A DNA stretch of 22,839 nucleotides from Lachnospiraceae bacterium (GCA_009774395.1 VSNQ01000076.1:1-22839); one strand, 5' to 3'. Positions 1 through 8,834 are shown, counted from the first letter of the stretch. Notes: a model not told the origin generated them from the sequence alone. Made by a program: numbers and translations.

Positions 1-97
1 GTCATACGGTTTTAAATATGTGGATACTGTGGATATTACTTATGTCGATATAGGTATTCCCATGCCATTTCATCTTTTTGAGCTTGTTTTGGGATAA
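1..97 (+). CDS. GNAT-like acetyltransferase, C-terminal end only (cut by window edge)
   Basis: An open frame enters from the left edge (codons start at base 2) and stops at TAA 95-97. It encodes 31 residues, including YGFKYVDTVDITY and GIPMPFHLFEL. A 'YGFK' segment followed by a beta strand and a GIPMPF-type end resembles the last two strands of GNAT N-acetyltransferases; this is a family resemblance by eye. There is no start in the window, so length, substrate and operon cannot be judged. It converges on the minus-strand element debris that follows. The alternative is an unrelated protein tail. Confidence 0.5.
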   Translation, partial: SYGFKYVDTVDITYVDIGIPMPFHLFELVLG

Positions 98-130
98 ACA
101 GTTTAAGCACAATCAGCAGTCATGCCCGGT

Positions 131-390
131 TTATGCGGTAAAAGGCGGCTTGTGTCCGTCTGCGCTTTCGGCTTCCGGCACTTTCATCATTTTGTCGGCG
201 GCGGTGGCGGTCGTGCCTTGCTTTTCCCTTGCTTTGGCTTTTGTGAAATTCTCCCTGTTAATGCGGACGGAGGTACACATTTCCGTAAGGCGGTCATATA
301 TCCGGGCGTGGGCGGTGTCCTCCAGGTTCTGCAATTCTTCCAGCGTGAGGTTCGTTGTCACGATTAACAGCTTTCTGCTGCGATATATAC
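131..390 (-). pseudogene. DnaC/IstB-like helicase loader of an integrative element, C-terminal fragment
   Basis: The minus-strand frame ending at 131 carries LLIVTTNLTLEELQN, then DTAHARIYDRL and NFTKAKAREKQ. These match the sensor and arginine-finger end of the DnaC-like AAA+ loaders encoded by Lachnospiraceae conjugative elements. The Walker A and B half is missing. Upstream the same frame continues into an unrelated phospholipase-like N-terminus, so this is a breakpoint fusion. The last 30 residues do not look like a normal DnaC end, which suggests a second breakpoint near 190. The DNA is visibly more GC-rich than its neighbours, in keeping with element origin. As it stands it cannot load a helicase. 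Confidence 0.65.
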
Positions 391-652
391 TTTCCATTGC
401 GCAGCAGTATTTCCGATGGTACGCAGCCAGTCGGAAAGAACAATCCCACAGTTGATAATCCTGTGTATCGCTCCATTTGCCGCGGCCTTCAAACATATGC
501 GATTTGACTTTCATATTAACATCATAATCCGAATTCATGTGTACTGAATCGGGCGCTACAGAACCAAGGATAAATTCTGCCGGATTTGATATTGGTAATA
601 TGCGCTTTAATAGCCTGTATGCAATTTCCATGTGTATCATTTGAAACGCCAT
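391..652 (-). pseudogene. Zinc-dependent phospholipase C-like protein, N-terminal fragment
   Basis: It starts at ATG 652 behind a GGAGG site. The first 70-75 residues include MIHMEIAYRLL, NPAEFILGSVAPDS and VKSHMFEG. This is the start of the Zn_dep_PLPC-like family, in which the early His and Asp residues belong to the metal site. Family members are several-fold longer. Here the frame runs without a stop into DnaC-like sequence at about 390, giving a chimeric ORF of 173 codons (131-652). It sits 27 nt downstream of the GNAT gene at 680-1195, so the two were probably cotranscribed. Enzymatic activity is unlikely because most of the fold is absent. Confidence 0.6.
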
Positions 653-679
653 AGATTTTATTCCTCCGTAAATATCAAT

Positions 680-1195
680 TTATCCAGCCAGTTCAATCCA
701 ATATCTTTGTTCCACAACACCATCAACAATAATCTCGTTTTCTAGTATACCGCCATTATTTCTAATGCTCTTGGCTGAACCAACGTTATCTTTATCACAA
801 ACCATTAAAACCTTCTGTATTCCCAATTTCCTGCATTCATCCAAAGCCAACGATATCATTTTGGTTGCAATCCCTTTTCTTCTCTCAGACGGACGAACAC
901 CATCTCCTATGTGACCACCATTTAATAATAATGCTTCGTTCAAATAGTGTCGAATATTTACAGCACCTACAACAATGTTTCGATCTTCGTCTAAACAAAA
1001 AAATGTAGAATCCGGAACCAGACCTTTACTGGTATCTTTTACTTCAAGATTGTTGCAATAAGACTCAAAATCATGATAGTCTAAGCGGCGGATTGCATAG
1101 GGAATGATTTTTTCGCCAGAAGCATTCCACTCGTCCAACATATCTCTAATTTGATTACAATATTCATTTGCTGCTTTCACTAACTTAAGTTTCAT
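680..1195 (-). CDS. GNAT family N-acetyltransferase
   Basis: This is an intact 171-residue protein. The acetyl-CoA loop is readable as RPSERRKGIATKMISLAL (about residues 102-119), the R-x-x-R-R-K-G-I-A form of GNAT motif A. It is followed by the alpha-helix and 'CDKDNVGSAKSIRNNGG' segment typical of motif B. The N-terminal part (IIPYAIRRLDYHDFESY) resembles the COG3981 subgroup of predicted acetyltransferases. It should transfer acetyl from acetyl-CoA to an unknown amine in the cytoplasm. Eight consecutive G bases just upstream of the start can act as the ribosome site. The truncated phospholipase-like gene follows in the same direction. Confidence 0.85.
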   Translation of the reverse strand: MKLKLVKAANEYCNQIRDMLDEWNASGEKIIPYAIRRLDYHDFESYCNNLEVKDTSKGLVPDSTFFCLDEDRNIVVGAVNIRHYLNEALLLNGGHIGDGVRPSERRKGIATKMISLALDECRKLGIQKVLMVCDKDNVGSAKSIRNNGGILENEIIVDGVVEQRYWIELAG

Positions 1196-1269
1196 GACAA
1201 TCCCCCCCCATAAATCCCGATTATGATTTGATGATTTTTAAGGGATATATCAGGTCAGCAGAGCTATTT

Positions 1270-2232
1270 CTATAATGTTCTGCTGTTTTCCATAAAATTT
1301 GTCTGAACAATCCAGTAATCTATCATAATCAAATATAACAACACCACTAAGACCGTATGTTCTGATATTATTCTGACCAATCCCTCCATTGCCATATTGA
1401 GATGCTTATCTTTATGAATAAATATCTGTGAAAATATTGGAAAGTCGTTTCCTGTCCAACACAATTTTTTCAGAGAATAATTTCTGACTTCTTCATGTGC
1501 AACCATATCTGGCATAAATGCTACCCCAAACTGATTTATGGCGAATTGCTTTAATATTTCTTTACTGCTTGTTTCCAAAACGATTTTAGGCGTAATTGAT
1601 AATTTTGCCAGTGCTTCCACAAGCATCGCTCTGAAGCTGCATTCGTGAGAAGTAAGGAGTAGCGGAATATTTTCTAAATCTGTTTCCGTTATATTATTTT
1701 TGTTTGCTAACGGATATTTGGGGCTTGCATAGAATCCTAATGTTTCCAGCTTTTTGTATAACATGACAAGCTCTGTTGATTCTATGTAAGGATTTAATGT
1801 GTATACCATATCCAATACTCCTTTTTTTAACAATAGTGGAAATGTGGCATGGGAAATAAATTGAAGTTGAATTTCAACTTTAGGAAATTTCTTTTTGTAC
1901 TCCAAAAGAAGCTGTGGAAGCGTATTGTAACATAATGATTCTGAAATTCCTAATTTCAATATGCCGGCAGGTTCTTTTGAGGCTGGCACTTCCAGTAATA
2001 TTTCCCGTTCCAACTGTAGTATTTTTTGTGCATATACTAATAATCGTTCCCCCTCCGATGTGAGAATAATAGACTTTCCAAGCCTTTCAAACAAAAGACA
2101 ATGCAGTTCATCTTCGAGCTGTTTAATTTGAGTAGTGACCGTTGATTGTGCATATCCCAGCAAATTTGCAGCGGAAGAAAAACTATTTGTTTCAGTAATT
2201 TTTAGAAAAGTTTCTAATTGTATGATAGTCAT
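1270..2232 (-). CDS. LysR family transcriptional regulator
   Basis: The protein has 320 residues. The N-terminal winged HTH (about 1-60) reads LETFLKITETNSFSSAANLL, then AQSTVTTQIKQLEDEL and LLFERLGKSIILTSEGE, which is the canonical LysR sequence. A periplasmic-binding-like effector domain follows (about 90-290). The last 30 residues are hydrophobic and Ile/Leu-rich (VLVVLLYLIMIDYWIV) and go beyond the usual family end near 290-300, so the original stop may have been lost. It is divergent from the ABC exporter genes that start at 2342, with about 110 bp between, and a palindrome in that gap is the natural candidate for its operator. The effector is unknown. Confidence 0.88.
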   Translation of the reverse strand: MTIIQLETFLKITETNSFSSAANLLGYAQSTVTTQIKQLEDELHCLLFERLGKSIILTSEGERLLVYAQKILQLEREILLEVPASKEPAGILKLGISESLCYNTLPQLLLEYKKKFPKVEIQLQFISHATFPLLLKKGVLDMVYTLNPYIESTELVMLYKKLETLGFYASPKYPLANKNNITETDLENIPLLLTSHECSFRAMLVEALAKLSITPKIVLETSSKEILKQFAINQFGVAFMPDMVAHEEVRNYSLKKLCWTGNDFPIFSQIFIHKDKHLNMAMEGLVRIISEHTVLVVLLYLIMIDYWIVQTNFMENSRTL

Positions 2233-2283
2233 TGCAATACTCCTTATTCAAAAATATTGAACGTTTTATTCGATTATTTCAAT

Positions 2284-2312
2284 TTTACTAATAATACCTC
2301 TAATGGTATTAT
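2284..2312 (+). promoter_or_regulatory. Promoter and palindromic operator of the ABC exporter operon
   Basis: A candidate -35 TTTACT (2284-2289) and -10 TATTAT (2307-2312) are separated by 17 bp. A perfect inverted repeat, ATAATACC-N6-GGTATTAT (2291-2312), fills the spacer and covers the -10. A protein bound there should block or reposition polymerase. The divergent LysR protein is the obvious candidate, although the even spacing differs from the classical T-N11-A LysR box. The exporter RBS (GGAGG) and ATG follow at 2327-2344. Confidence 0.6.
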
Positions 2313-2341
2313 ACTAAAAAGATGTTGGAGGTGCAACAAAA

Positions 2342-3175
2342 ATGGGCATAGAAGTAAAAAATTTAACAAAAACATATAAAGTAAAAAAACATTCTAATGC
2401 AGATGAAGTAGCTAGATACTTTGGAACTAGAAAATATACATTGATGACTGCCGTAAATAATATTTCTTTTACAATCCCATCAGGTGATATGGTAGGATTT
2501 ATTGGTGCAAATGGTGCGGGCAAATCTACGACGATAAAAATGATGACAGGAATTTTAACACCAGACTATGGAACGATTACTATAGATGGTCTAAATTTCA
2601 AGAAAAATCGCAAACAGATTATGTTGAGAATTGGTGTCGTATTTGGCCAAAGGAGTGTGTTGTGCTGGGATATTCCGGTAATTGAATCATTTAAACTGTT
2701 TAAAGATATGTATCATATTCCAGAAAAAGCCTACAGGGAAAATATGGAGATATTTTCGGATATTCTGAATCTGTCAGAATTTATCGACAAACCGCCCAGA
2801 CTTCTAAGTCTTGGACAAAGAATGAAAGCGGATTTGGCTGCGGCATTATTGCATAACCCGGAAATCCTGTTTCTTGATGAGCCAACCATAGGAATTGATA
2901 TTTTAGCTAAAGCCAAAATACGAGATTTTATACATAAAATGAATCAAGAGAGAAATACAACCATTATTCTGACTACACATGATATTTCAGATATTGAGGC
3001 ACTATGCTCAAAAATGATTATCCTTGATAAAGGAACACTTTTATATAATGGGACACTGCAAGAATTGAAAAATTCATATCGCAATTCTTATCAAGCGGAG
3101 CTTTATCAATATACTACTATAGAAAACAATCTTGAAAACATAATCAAACATATATATGAGGGGGATTTTTTATGA
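2342..3175 (+). CDS. ABC-2 type exporter, ATP-binding subunit
   Basis: A 277-residue ATPase. Walker A is GANGAGKST (55-63), the Q-loop glutamine is in VVFGQRS (about 103), the signature is LSLGQ (155-159), Walker B is ILFLDEPT (175-182) and the switch His is in TTHD (213). The LSLGQ signature with an N-terminal 'EVARYFG' stretch fits the COG4586 group, whose genes are normally followed by two permeases (COG4587 and COG3694 type), as here. It powers export of an unknown, probably hydrophobic, substrate. Its TGA overlaps the next ATG (ATGA, 3172-3175), so translation is probably coupled. GGAGG at 2327-2331 fixes the start. Confidence 0.9.
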   Translation: MGIEVKNLTKTYKVKKHSNADEVARYFGTRKYTLMTAVNNISFTIPSGDMVGFIGANGAGKSTTIKMMTGILTPDYGTITIDGLNFKKNRKQIMLRIGVVFGQRSVLCWDIPVIESFKLFKDMYHIPEKAYRENMEIFSDILNLSEFIDKPPRLLSLGQRMKADLAAALLHNPEILFLDEPTIGIDILAKAKIRDFIHKMNQERNTTIILTTHDISDIEALCSKMIILDKGTLLYNGTLQELKNSYRNSYQAELYQYTTIENNLENIIKHIYEGDFL

Positions 3176-3963
3176 GGAAATATATAGACTATATCGTAAT
3201 TGGCATCAAAGAACATATGGTATATCCCAGCGCCATATGAGCTAAATTATTCTCAAAAATAATATACTTATATTTACAATTTTCTATATGGACTGCCCTT
3301 TTTTCATCTCATAGCCAAATAAATCCACTAATAAATCGGGAAGATACATTAAAATACATTATTGTAGCTACTATCATTTCCGCATTTATCGAATGTAATA
3401 CGATTGAATGGATAAATGCCCAGATTCAGACTGGGAATATCATTATGGAATTAATAAGACCTATAGATTTTAGAAAAATGATATTTTCAAGGCATTTGGG
3501 CGATAGCATTGTGAAAATAGTATTTTACTGCATCCCGCTAAGTATGCTTGCAATTGTTGCTATACGCAAACCGTTACTGTGTCAAGAACAAATTTTATGC
3601 GGCTTCTTATCAATCATATTAGCATATTGTATTCAATTTTTATATTCGCTAATTATCGGACTGTTGGCATTCTGGCTGATTGTAACATGGCCCTTGAACA
3701 TGCTTTTAGGTGCAATTTATAAGCTCTTATCCGGAGCGTGGATACCTGTAACAATGTTTCCTGATTTATTGTATAAAATAAATTTTTTTCTTCCATTCCG
3801 CGCAATATATGCAATCCCGGTAACAATTATGACAAGCAAAATGAACACGCAGAACATATGGAAAGATATTCGAACTCAACTTATTTGGATTATTTTTTTA
3901 TTTGTTATAACGGAAATTATTTGGCAAATCGGAAAAAGAAAGCTAATCGTACAAGGGGGTTAA
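3172..3963 (+). pseudogene. ABC-2 exporter permease 1, interrupted by in-frame TGA
   Basis: ATG 3172 overlaps the ATPase stop. Translation gives MRKYIDYIVIGIKEHMVYPSAI and then TGA at 3238-3240. The same frame continues without interruption to TAA 3961-3963 with hydrophobic segments (IIYLYLQFSIWTALF, YIIVATIISAF, FLSIILAYCIQFLYSLIIGLLAFW), the IMELIRPIDF motif and a C-terminal TM. The full length would be 263 codons, right for the COG4587-type partner. A single TGG to TGA change would explain the break. Internal start ATG 3445 lacks the first TM segments. The exporter is probably inactive unless the stop is read through or is a sequencing error. Confidence 0.8.
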
Positions 3964-3966
3964 ATA

Positions 3967-4770
3967 ATGGATTATTTTAGAATGTATCGGAGATTCGTCA
4001 TAATTTATATAAAAGGGAAATTAGCGTATCACCTTTCACTTTTGTTTGAACTCATTGCAAATACTATTTTAATCGGAGTATATTTTGTAGGATTTAATGT
4101 TATATTTCATAATTTCAATAGCGTTGCGGGTTGGAATAAATATGAAGTCCTCTTTATGTTTACAACAAGTTGGTTATCCTATTCATTTAGTTGTTTCTTT
4201 TTCTGGAGTCCAATGCGAGATATTGGTGAACGGATTCGCAGCGGAAGATTTGACTTATATTTAACACGACCTATTAGTCCGTTTGTATATTTGATTTTGC
4301 AGCAGTTTCAATATACATTCTTACCCCGCCTATTCTTTTCTGTATTTTTTTGGATATATAGCCTGCAAAACCTACAAATTAAATGGACTGTAGTAGATGT
4401 TTTTCATTATTGTGTAAGTCTGATTTCTGCTTTTGCTATTTTTTCTGCAATTACGGTCATTACTGGCACAATCAGCTTTTGGACAGTGAAAAGCGAAGAA
4501 ATTGTTTCTTTACTGACCGATAACAATTATGGGTTAAAAAACTTTTGTGACTATCCGATACAAATTTACTCAAAGGGACTACAGTTTTTGCTAACCTTTA
4601 TCGTACCTTATGCCCTTACTGGATATTATCCAGTGGCAAATCTTCTTGGCAAGGATTACCCGAATTTATGGATTGCATATATTTCCCCTGTTATCGCTTT
4701 TGTTATGGCAATAAATGCTTACATATTTTGGTATATAGGATTGAAGCATTACGGAAGTACAGGTGCATAA
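3967..4770 (+). CDS. ABC-2 exporter permease 2
   Basis: An intact 267-residue membrane protein with about six predicted TM segments: LSLLFELIANTILIGVYFVGF, the region around FTTSWLSYSFSCFFFW, FLPRLFFSVFFWIY, VSLISAFAIFSAITVI, FLLTFIVPYALTGY and the C-terminal IAFVMAINAYIFWYIGL. The motif GERIRSGRFDLYLTRPISP is the cytoplasmic coupling loop characteristic of COG3694-type permeases and equals IMELIRPIDF in permease 1. The start lies 3 nt after the permease 1 stop, with GGGGGT just upstream. It should dimerise with permease 1 around the ATPase. Confidence 0.85.
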   Translation: MDYFRMYRRFVIIYIKGKLAYHLSLLFELIANTILIGVYFVGFNVIFHNFNSVAGWNKYEVLFMFTTSWLSYSFSCFFFWSPMRDIGERIRSGRFDLYLTRPISPFVYLILQQFQYTFLPRLFFSVFFWIYSLQNLQIKWTVVDVFHYCVSLISAFAIFSAITVITGTISFWTVKSEEIVSLLTDNNYGLKNFCDYPIQIYSKGLQFLLTFIVPYALTGYYPVANLLGKDYPNLWIAYISPVIAFVMAINAYIFWYIGLKHYGSTGA

Positions 4771-4799
4771 ACAAACACACAAATCCCTGACACAATTTT

Positions 4800-5060
4800 G
4801 AAATGTATGAAAACGTAAAAAATGTTATGGTACACATTCTCGGTGATCCCATCCTCATAGGGAAGGGGATGGTTATACTGCCATGCCAAGATGCCCGGGA
4901 GGGACTGCCCGTTAGTGGCAAGGAGGTACCTGGCCAGAGATATGATCTTCTGTGCGGTAGCCAAATCAATGGAAGAGTATATCGCATTATCAATACCCGA
5001 TGCAGAGGCAAATCCCCTGTTTAATTCTGCGAAAATCTTCGTGTGAGAGGACGCCTGTCT
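4800..5060 (-). mobile_element. Transposase remnant (IS4/IS1634-like)
   Basis: The minus-strand frame reads TKIFAELNRGFAS, DNAIYSSIDLATAQKIISLA, RYLLATNGQSLPG and NHPLPYEDGITENVYH. I recognise this as the N-terminal third of a DDE transposase of the IS4/IS1634 group. The catalytic region is absent and the sequence diverges after ENVYHNIF. No terminal inverted repeats are visible. The fragment fills the gap between the exporter operon and the restriction gene and is less AT-rich than both. It is a scar of an insertion that may have brought these blocks together. Confidence 0.6.
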
Positions 5061-5064
5061 CCTG

Positions 5065-5079
5065 CTACAATTGTTGTAG
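5065..5079. repeat. Short palindrome behind the restriction-modification gene
   Basis: CTACAA-TTG-TTGTAG is a perfect 6-bp inverted repeat with a 3-nt loop. It lies 15 nt beyond the stop of the minus-strand gene at 5094. The stem is short and AT-rich with no clear U tract, so a terminator role is doubtful. Confidence 0.3.
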
Positions 5080-5093
5080 GCATCCCCCATACA

Positions 5094-8000
5094 CTATTTT
5101 ATGTAACTGTCAAATACGCTTTCCTTCTTTAAAAGAACCTTCTTTTTCTTTTCTTTTATCATTACTAATTCATCTTTAGATTTACGGCATTTTGCAACAA
5201 CATCATCTTGAATTGAAATATCCGGAACTTCTATGAGCAATGCACTTATGCGCTCGATCGAAGCCCTATTTGTTCTATCAAATTCAACCTTAAAACCTTC
5301 CGCTTCTAACACCATTGAGAAGTATTCTGGATTTATTTGGCTATTCTTTACTCGAATATATCCACAATGGTCTGTAGGATAAAAAGGAATTTTGGCTTCA
5401 ATGAAGTTTACCATCCAATCTCCATCAATTCCCCATAATACAGAAGGAACATTGTAATCTTTTAGTATACCCTCTCTTGTTATTTTTCCCACAGGCTCAT
5501 ATATGTTAGCACTATAGACAAGCATTTTACCTTTCTCATCCAATTCTGATTGAACTACTCTCTTTCCAATACCTATTTCAAAATCGGATTCTGTAGATAA
5601 TCTATATTCATGTCGCGCTTTCTTTTGTGCCTCATCAAATAGACGACGAATTTCCTGTTCATTCTGTTGCTGTTGTTCGTAAAGTTTCAAATATTCATCA
5701 TTGAAAGCTTTACACTCTTCTACAATCTTCTGCTGAACGTCCACGGGTGGAACAGGCAATAATACGTCACTAAAAATGTTTGCATTTAGACTTGGTCTTT
5801 CATTAACTTTCTTGTATTCCTCTACCCAATCAAGATAATAGTGGGTTCTTGTGTATATATCCAGATATTCTGGCAAAAGCTCACTGTTTGTTCTAAATCT
5901 TATCAAATACCCAGCATATATTGCTTTTCCAGCAGAATCCTTATACAGATATGTTTTTCCAGCAGTAGCCCCTGTTCTCGCAAACAAGAAGTCACCATTT
6001 TGTAAAACATATTGTTCTTCAATCGTTTCTGCAGTCATCCAGTTGTTATTTAAGAATCCATCTTCAGAAATATCCGTTATTCTAATATATCTGTAGTCCT
6101 TGTCTTTATCTCCCTCAACCGCACTTACACTTGCTCCATAGGAAGGCTTTTCACAACACGCACCCAATCTTTTTACAATATACTTGCTTTCAATTTTAAT
6201 TTTTCTATTTACATTAGTATTTATCGCTTTTGAAAAATTAAACTTATCAAAATCAAACATCTCATGTAAACTTGCATAAGTATAATATGAATCCAAGGAT
6301 TTAACTGAAATCATTTCATTTTTATATGATGATTTAATTAGATATGCTATTTTGTCTTCCGCATTTCTATCTGATTCGGAATACAAACATCCTCCATTCT
6401 TTAGTGGCTGAATGCCCTCCTGCCCTTTACGCTTGCTCCAGTCATATCCAAGAAACTTTACTTGCTTCTTCTTATCTTTCGGAGCCGTTACTATTAATGT
6501 GGTCTGTGTATATACCAATCCAAAATAATATACTTTTTCGCGTTCAATTTCTTTTGCCCATTTATAAAATGATTGTGTGAACCACATCTGTTTTTCGTCA
6601 TCTGAAAGATTTTTAAATCCTTTTTGATTAACTTTAGTCTTTACAAATGACTGCTTGGCAAATTCTTTTTCATACATTTTGAAATATGAATTCTTATCAA
6701 AATTGCCATACTCAACTTCTTCTTTTATAAATTCATAATATTCTTCTCTACTTATACCAATTTTGTCAACGTAACCGCAGATAATGTCTGAATCCTCCCA
6801 ATCTTCAATATTTTCAACATTGAAAATTGCATCTACACTATCTTGTACCATATCACTTCTCTTAGGAGGTTCGTTATACTTCCTTAAGAATAAAATAATT
6901 GTGTTGGTCTGAGTTTCTCCAAATGTTTTGCTTGCCAGTCTTACTATTGCGTTTATTGCAAAATTCTTTAGCAAGGATTCTCTGGCAGCTATATAACTAT
7001 TTGATGTTTCATTCAAAAGTATACTTGCTGGAAGAATAACTGCAGCAATCCCATTGGGTTTTACAAGTTGCGCAATCCGTTCAATAAATAAAGTTTCTAT
7101 TTCAGAACCATCATTAGATATTTTATCAACAATTTTTAGCGCATTATCATTTAATTTCATATGTTGTTTAAATGCAGACACTGAATATGGAGGATTAGCT
7201 ACCAAAAAATCAAATTGTGCATTTGCTATTCCTTTATCCGTATAATTATCTAATCCATCTCCAAATATAATATTGCCACTTCCCGCACCATGCATGAACA
7301 ATGATATTTTTGATACTCTTGCCAATCGATAATCTTTCTCGATTCCAAATATGCTGTGTTCAATCCAATTCGAATCAACATCATCTGTATCGGGAACAGC
7401 AGCTAATACATCTTTGATCATTTCCACACCCTCTGTCAAAAAATGACCTGCTCCACAAGCATAATCTATTATTTTAGGTATTATTATTTTATCCTCAAGT
7501 AGCATTTTCTCTTTAACAGGTAAACTATTCCAAATAAATCGGGCAATGGGAACAGGTGTGAAGAACTGCCCTTCATTCTGTTTAAATCCTTTATTCAACA
7601 ATTTTTCAAATAAATCACCTAAGAATTGGAGATTATTCGAGCCAATTATTCTATCGTTTTGAAATAGCTGAACTACCTCTACAAGAATACGTCCATTCTG
7701 GTAAAACAATTCCTCATTGTGAACATCTTTAAACGCAAAATCATTATTAGTATAAAATTTTAGAATACGTAATGTCCCTTTCAAATCGTCTATCATTTTT
7801 TCACGTTTTTGTCCGGTATATTGATAAACTAATTTTTCTGCATAATCATCTGAAACATAAAATATCTCTTCCTTCATAAATTTTTCCATTCCTTCTTTAT
7901 GAAGCTTTTGAAGTCGATCTTGAAGGGTTTCATATGTATCTGTTTCAACTTTATACTGAAAATCAACAATGTCCTCATCCGTTTTCTGTATTTCATCTAC

Positions 8001-8834
8001 AAGCTTACAGATGAATAGTGCCACCAATCTGTTGAACGCATTCTCTTTATCACTAACATTATTGTGTCTTAAAATCTCTTCAAATTTATTAACAATCTTA
8101 TCCTCCGGAGTAAAATCCTTTAAATCCTTTTTATACAATGGCTTTACTCCAATTTTATATGCTACCGAATCACTTCCCAATATTAAATTATCAAGCCACT
8201 GACCTGAATATGTTTCTTTCCAAACAGTATGTTTTTCCAAAGCCGTATGTGCATTGGAATATAATTTTACGCTTTTATCTTTTTTAGCCAATTGAATAAT
8301 ATTCGGGTCATCGGTGCAATTTATAACCTGACAGTTGCGAATCACCTTTTTTCCGTCAAATTCAGATGCATATAGAGCAAGCCATTTGGTTGCATTTTCC
8401 TGCTGCCAATAAGAAAATAGCTGACCACCATCTGCATTTGTATCCCCAAATGCTTTTGAATACTCTTTACCAAAGGTCTTACACTCAATTATGAATAACA
8501 TCTTTTCATGATCTTCATCATAAACGCAAATATCCGCTCTACCACTTTTTGCATCATGACCTAAAGACCACACCTTTTCCAATTCAATATGCTCAGGTCT
8601 GTACCCTTTTGTTAATAATCTATCAACGCATTCAAATACCACGAAATTCTCTGGTTTGTTAAATCCATCGTTTCGTTCTCTACCTTCTATCTGTATAGGA
8701 AAAATAAGCTTTTCATCTTTTAAGTCTACCTTCATATCACATGAATAGTCAGAATAGTGCTTAACATAACTATTTCCCTTTTTTATAAAATCTAGATACT
8801 TCAACATATCCGTTAAGTTCTTTTTATTTATCAT
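5094..8834 (-). CDS. Fused restriction-methylation-specificity enzyme (Type IIG/IIB-like)
   Basis: A 1246-residue protein carrying all three functions. An HsdR_N-like nuclease lies at about 60-150, with GRADICVYD (D101), FIIECKTF (E117, K119) and GGQLFSYWQQ (Q138), a PD-(D/E)xK core. An N6-adenine methylase lies at about 395-660, with FTPVPIARF, the AdoMet motif IDYACGAGHFL (456-466) and NPPY (547-550). Two HsdS-like target-recognition domains lie at about 885-1035 and 1080-1215, joined by a Gln/Glu-rich helix (1040-1078). No helicase motor is present. The order matches single-chain enzymes such as AloI; two recognition domains suggest a bipartite site and possibly cuts on both sides (inference). 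The RBS AGAGG lies close upstream. The gene looks intact. Confidence 0.9.
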   Translation of the reverse strand: MINKKNLTDMLKYLDFIKKGNSYVKHYSDYSCDMKVDLKDEKLIFPIQIEGRERNDGFNKPENFVVFECVDRLLTKGYRPEHIELEKVWSLGHDAKSGRADICVYDEDHEKMLFIIECKTFGKEYSKAFGDTNADGGQLFSYWQQENATKWLALYASEFDGKKVIRNCQVINCTDDPNIIQLAKKDKSVKLYSNAHTALEKHTVWKETYSGQWLDNLILGSDSVAYKIGVKPLYKKDLKDFTPEDKIVNKFEEILRHNNVSDKENAFNRLVALFICKLVDEIQKTDEDIVDFQYKVETDTYETLQDRLQKLHKEGMEKFMKEEIFYVSDDYAEKLVYQYTGQKREKMIDDLKGTLRILKFYTNNDFAFKDVHNEELFYQNGRILVEVVQLFQNDRIIGSNNLQFLGDLFEKLLNKGFKQNEGQFFTPVPIARFIWNSLPVKEKMLLEDKIIIPKIIDYACGAGHFLTEGVEMIKDVLAAVPDTDDVDSNWIEHSIFGIEKDYRLARVSKISLFMHGAGSGNIIFGDGLDNYTDKGIANAQFDFLVANPPYSVSAFKQHMKLNDNALKIVDKISNDGSEIETLFIERIAQLVKPNGIAAVILPASILLNETSNSYIAARESLLKNFAINAIVRLASKTFGETQTNTIILFLRKYNEPPKRSDMVQDSVDAIFNVENIEDWEDSDIICGYVDKIGISREEYYEFIKEEVEYGNFDKNSYFKMYEKEFAKQSFVKTKVNQKGFKNLSDDEKQMWFTQSFYKWAKEIEREKVYYFGLVYTQTTLIVTAPKDKKKQVKFLGYDWSKRKGQEGIQPLKNGGCLYSESDRNAEDKIAYLIKSSYKNEMISVKSLDSYYTYASLHEMFDFDKFNFSKAINTNVNRKIKIESKYIVKRLGACCEKPSYGASVSAVEGDKDKDYRYIRITDISEDGFLNNNWMTAETIEEQYVLQNGDFLFARTGATAGKTYLYKDSAGKAIYAGYLIRFRTNSELLPEYLDIYTRTHYYLDWVEEYKKVNERPSLNANIFSDVLLPVPPVDVQQKIVEECKAFNDEYLKLYEQQQQNEQEIRRLFDEAQKKARHEYRLSTESDFEIGIGKRVVQSELDEKGKMLVYSANIYEPVGKITREGILKDYNVPSVLWGIDGDWMVNFIEAKIPFYPTDHCGYIRVKNSQINPEYFSMVLEAEGFKVEFDRTNRASIERISALLIEVPDISIQDDVVAKCRKSKDELVMIKEKKKKVLLKKESVFDSYIK

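Noticed and set aside
3238..3240. UGA read as tryptophan by the host (alternative code)
   Set aside because: The ABC ATPase and the AAC(3)-like gene end in TGA with clean coupled starts, and the intact genes use TGG for Trp. Two point mutations in decaying genes are simpler.
4703..5024. Plus- and minus-strand ORFs overlapping the transposase remnant in other frames
   Set aside because: They are frame shadows of the transposase-like sequence and lack ribosome sites.
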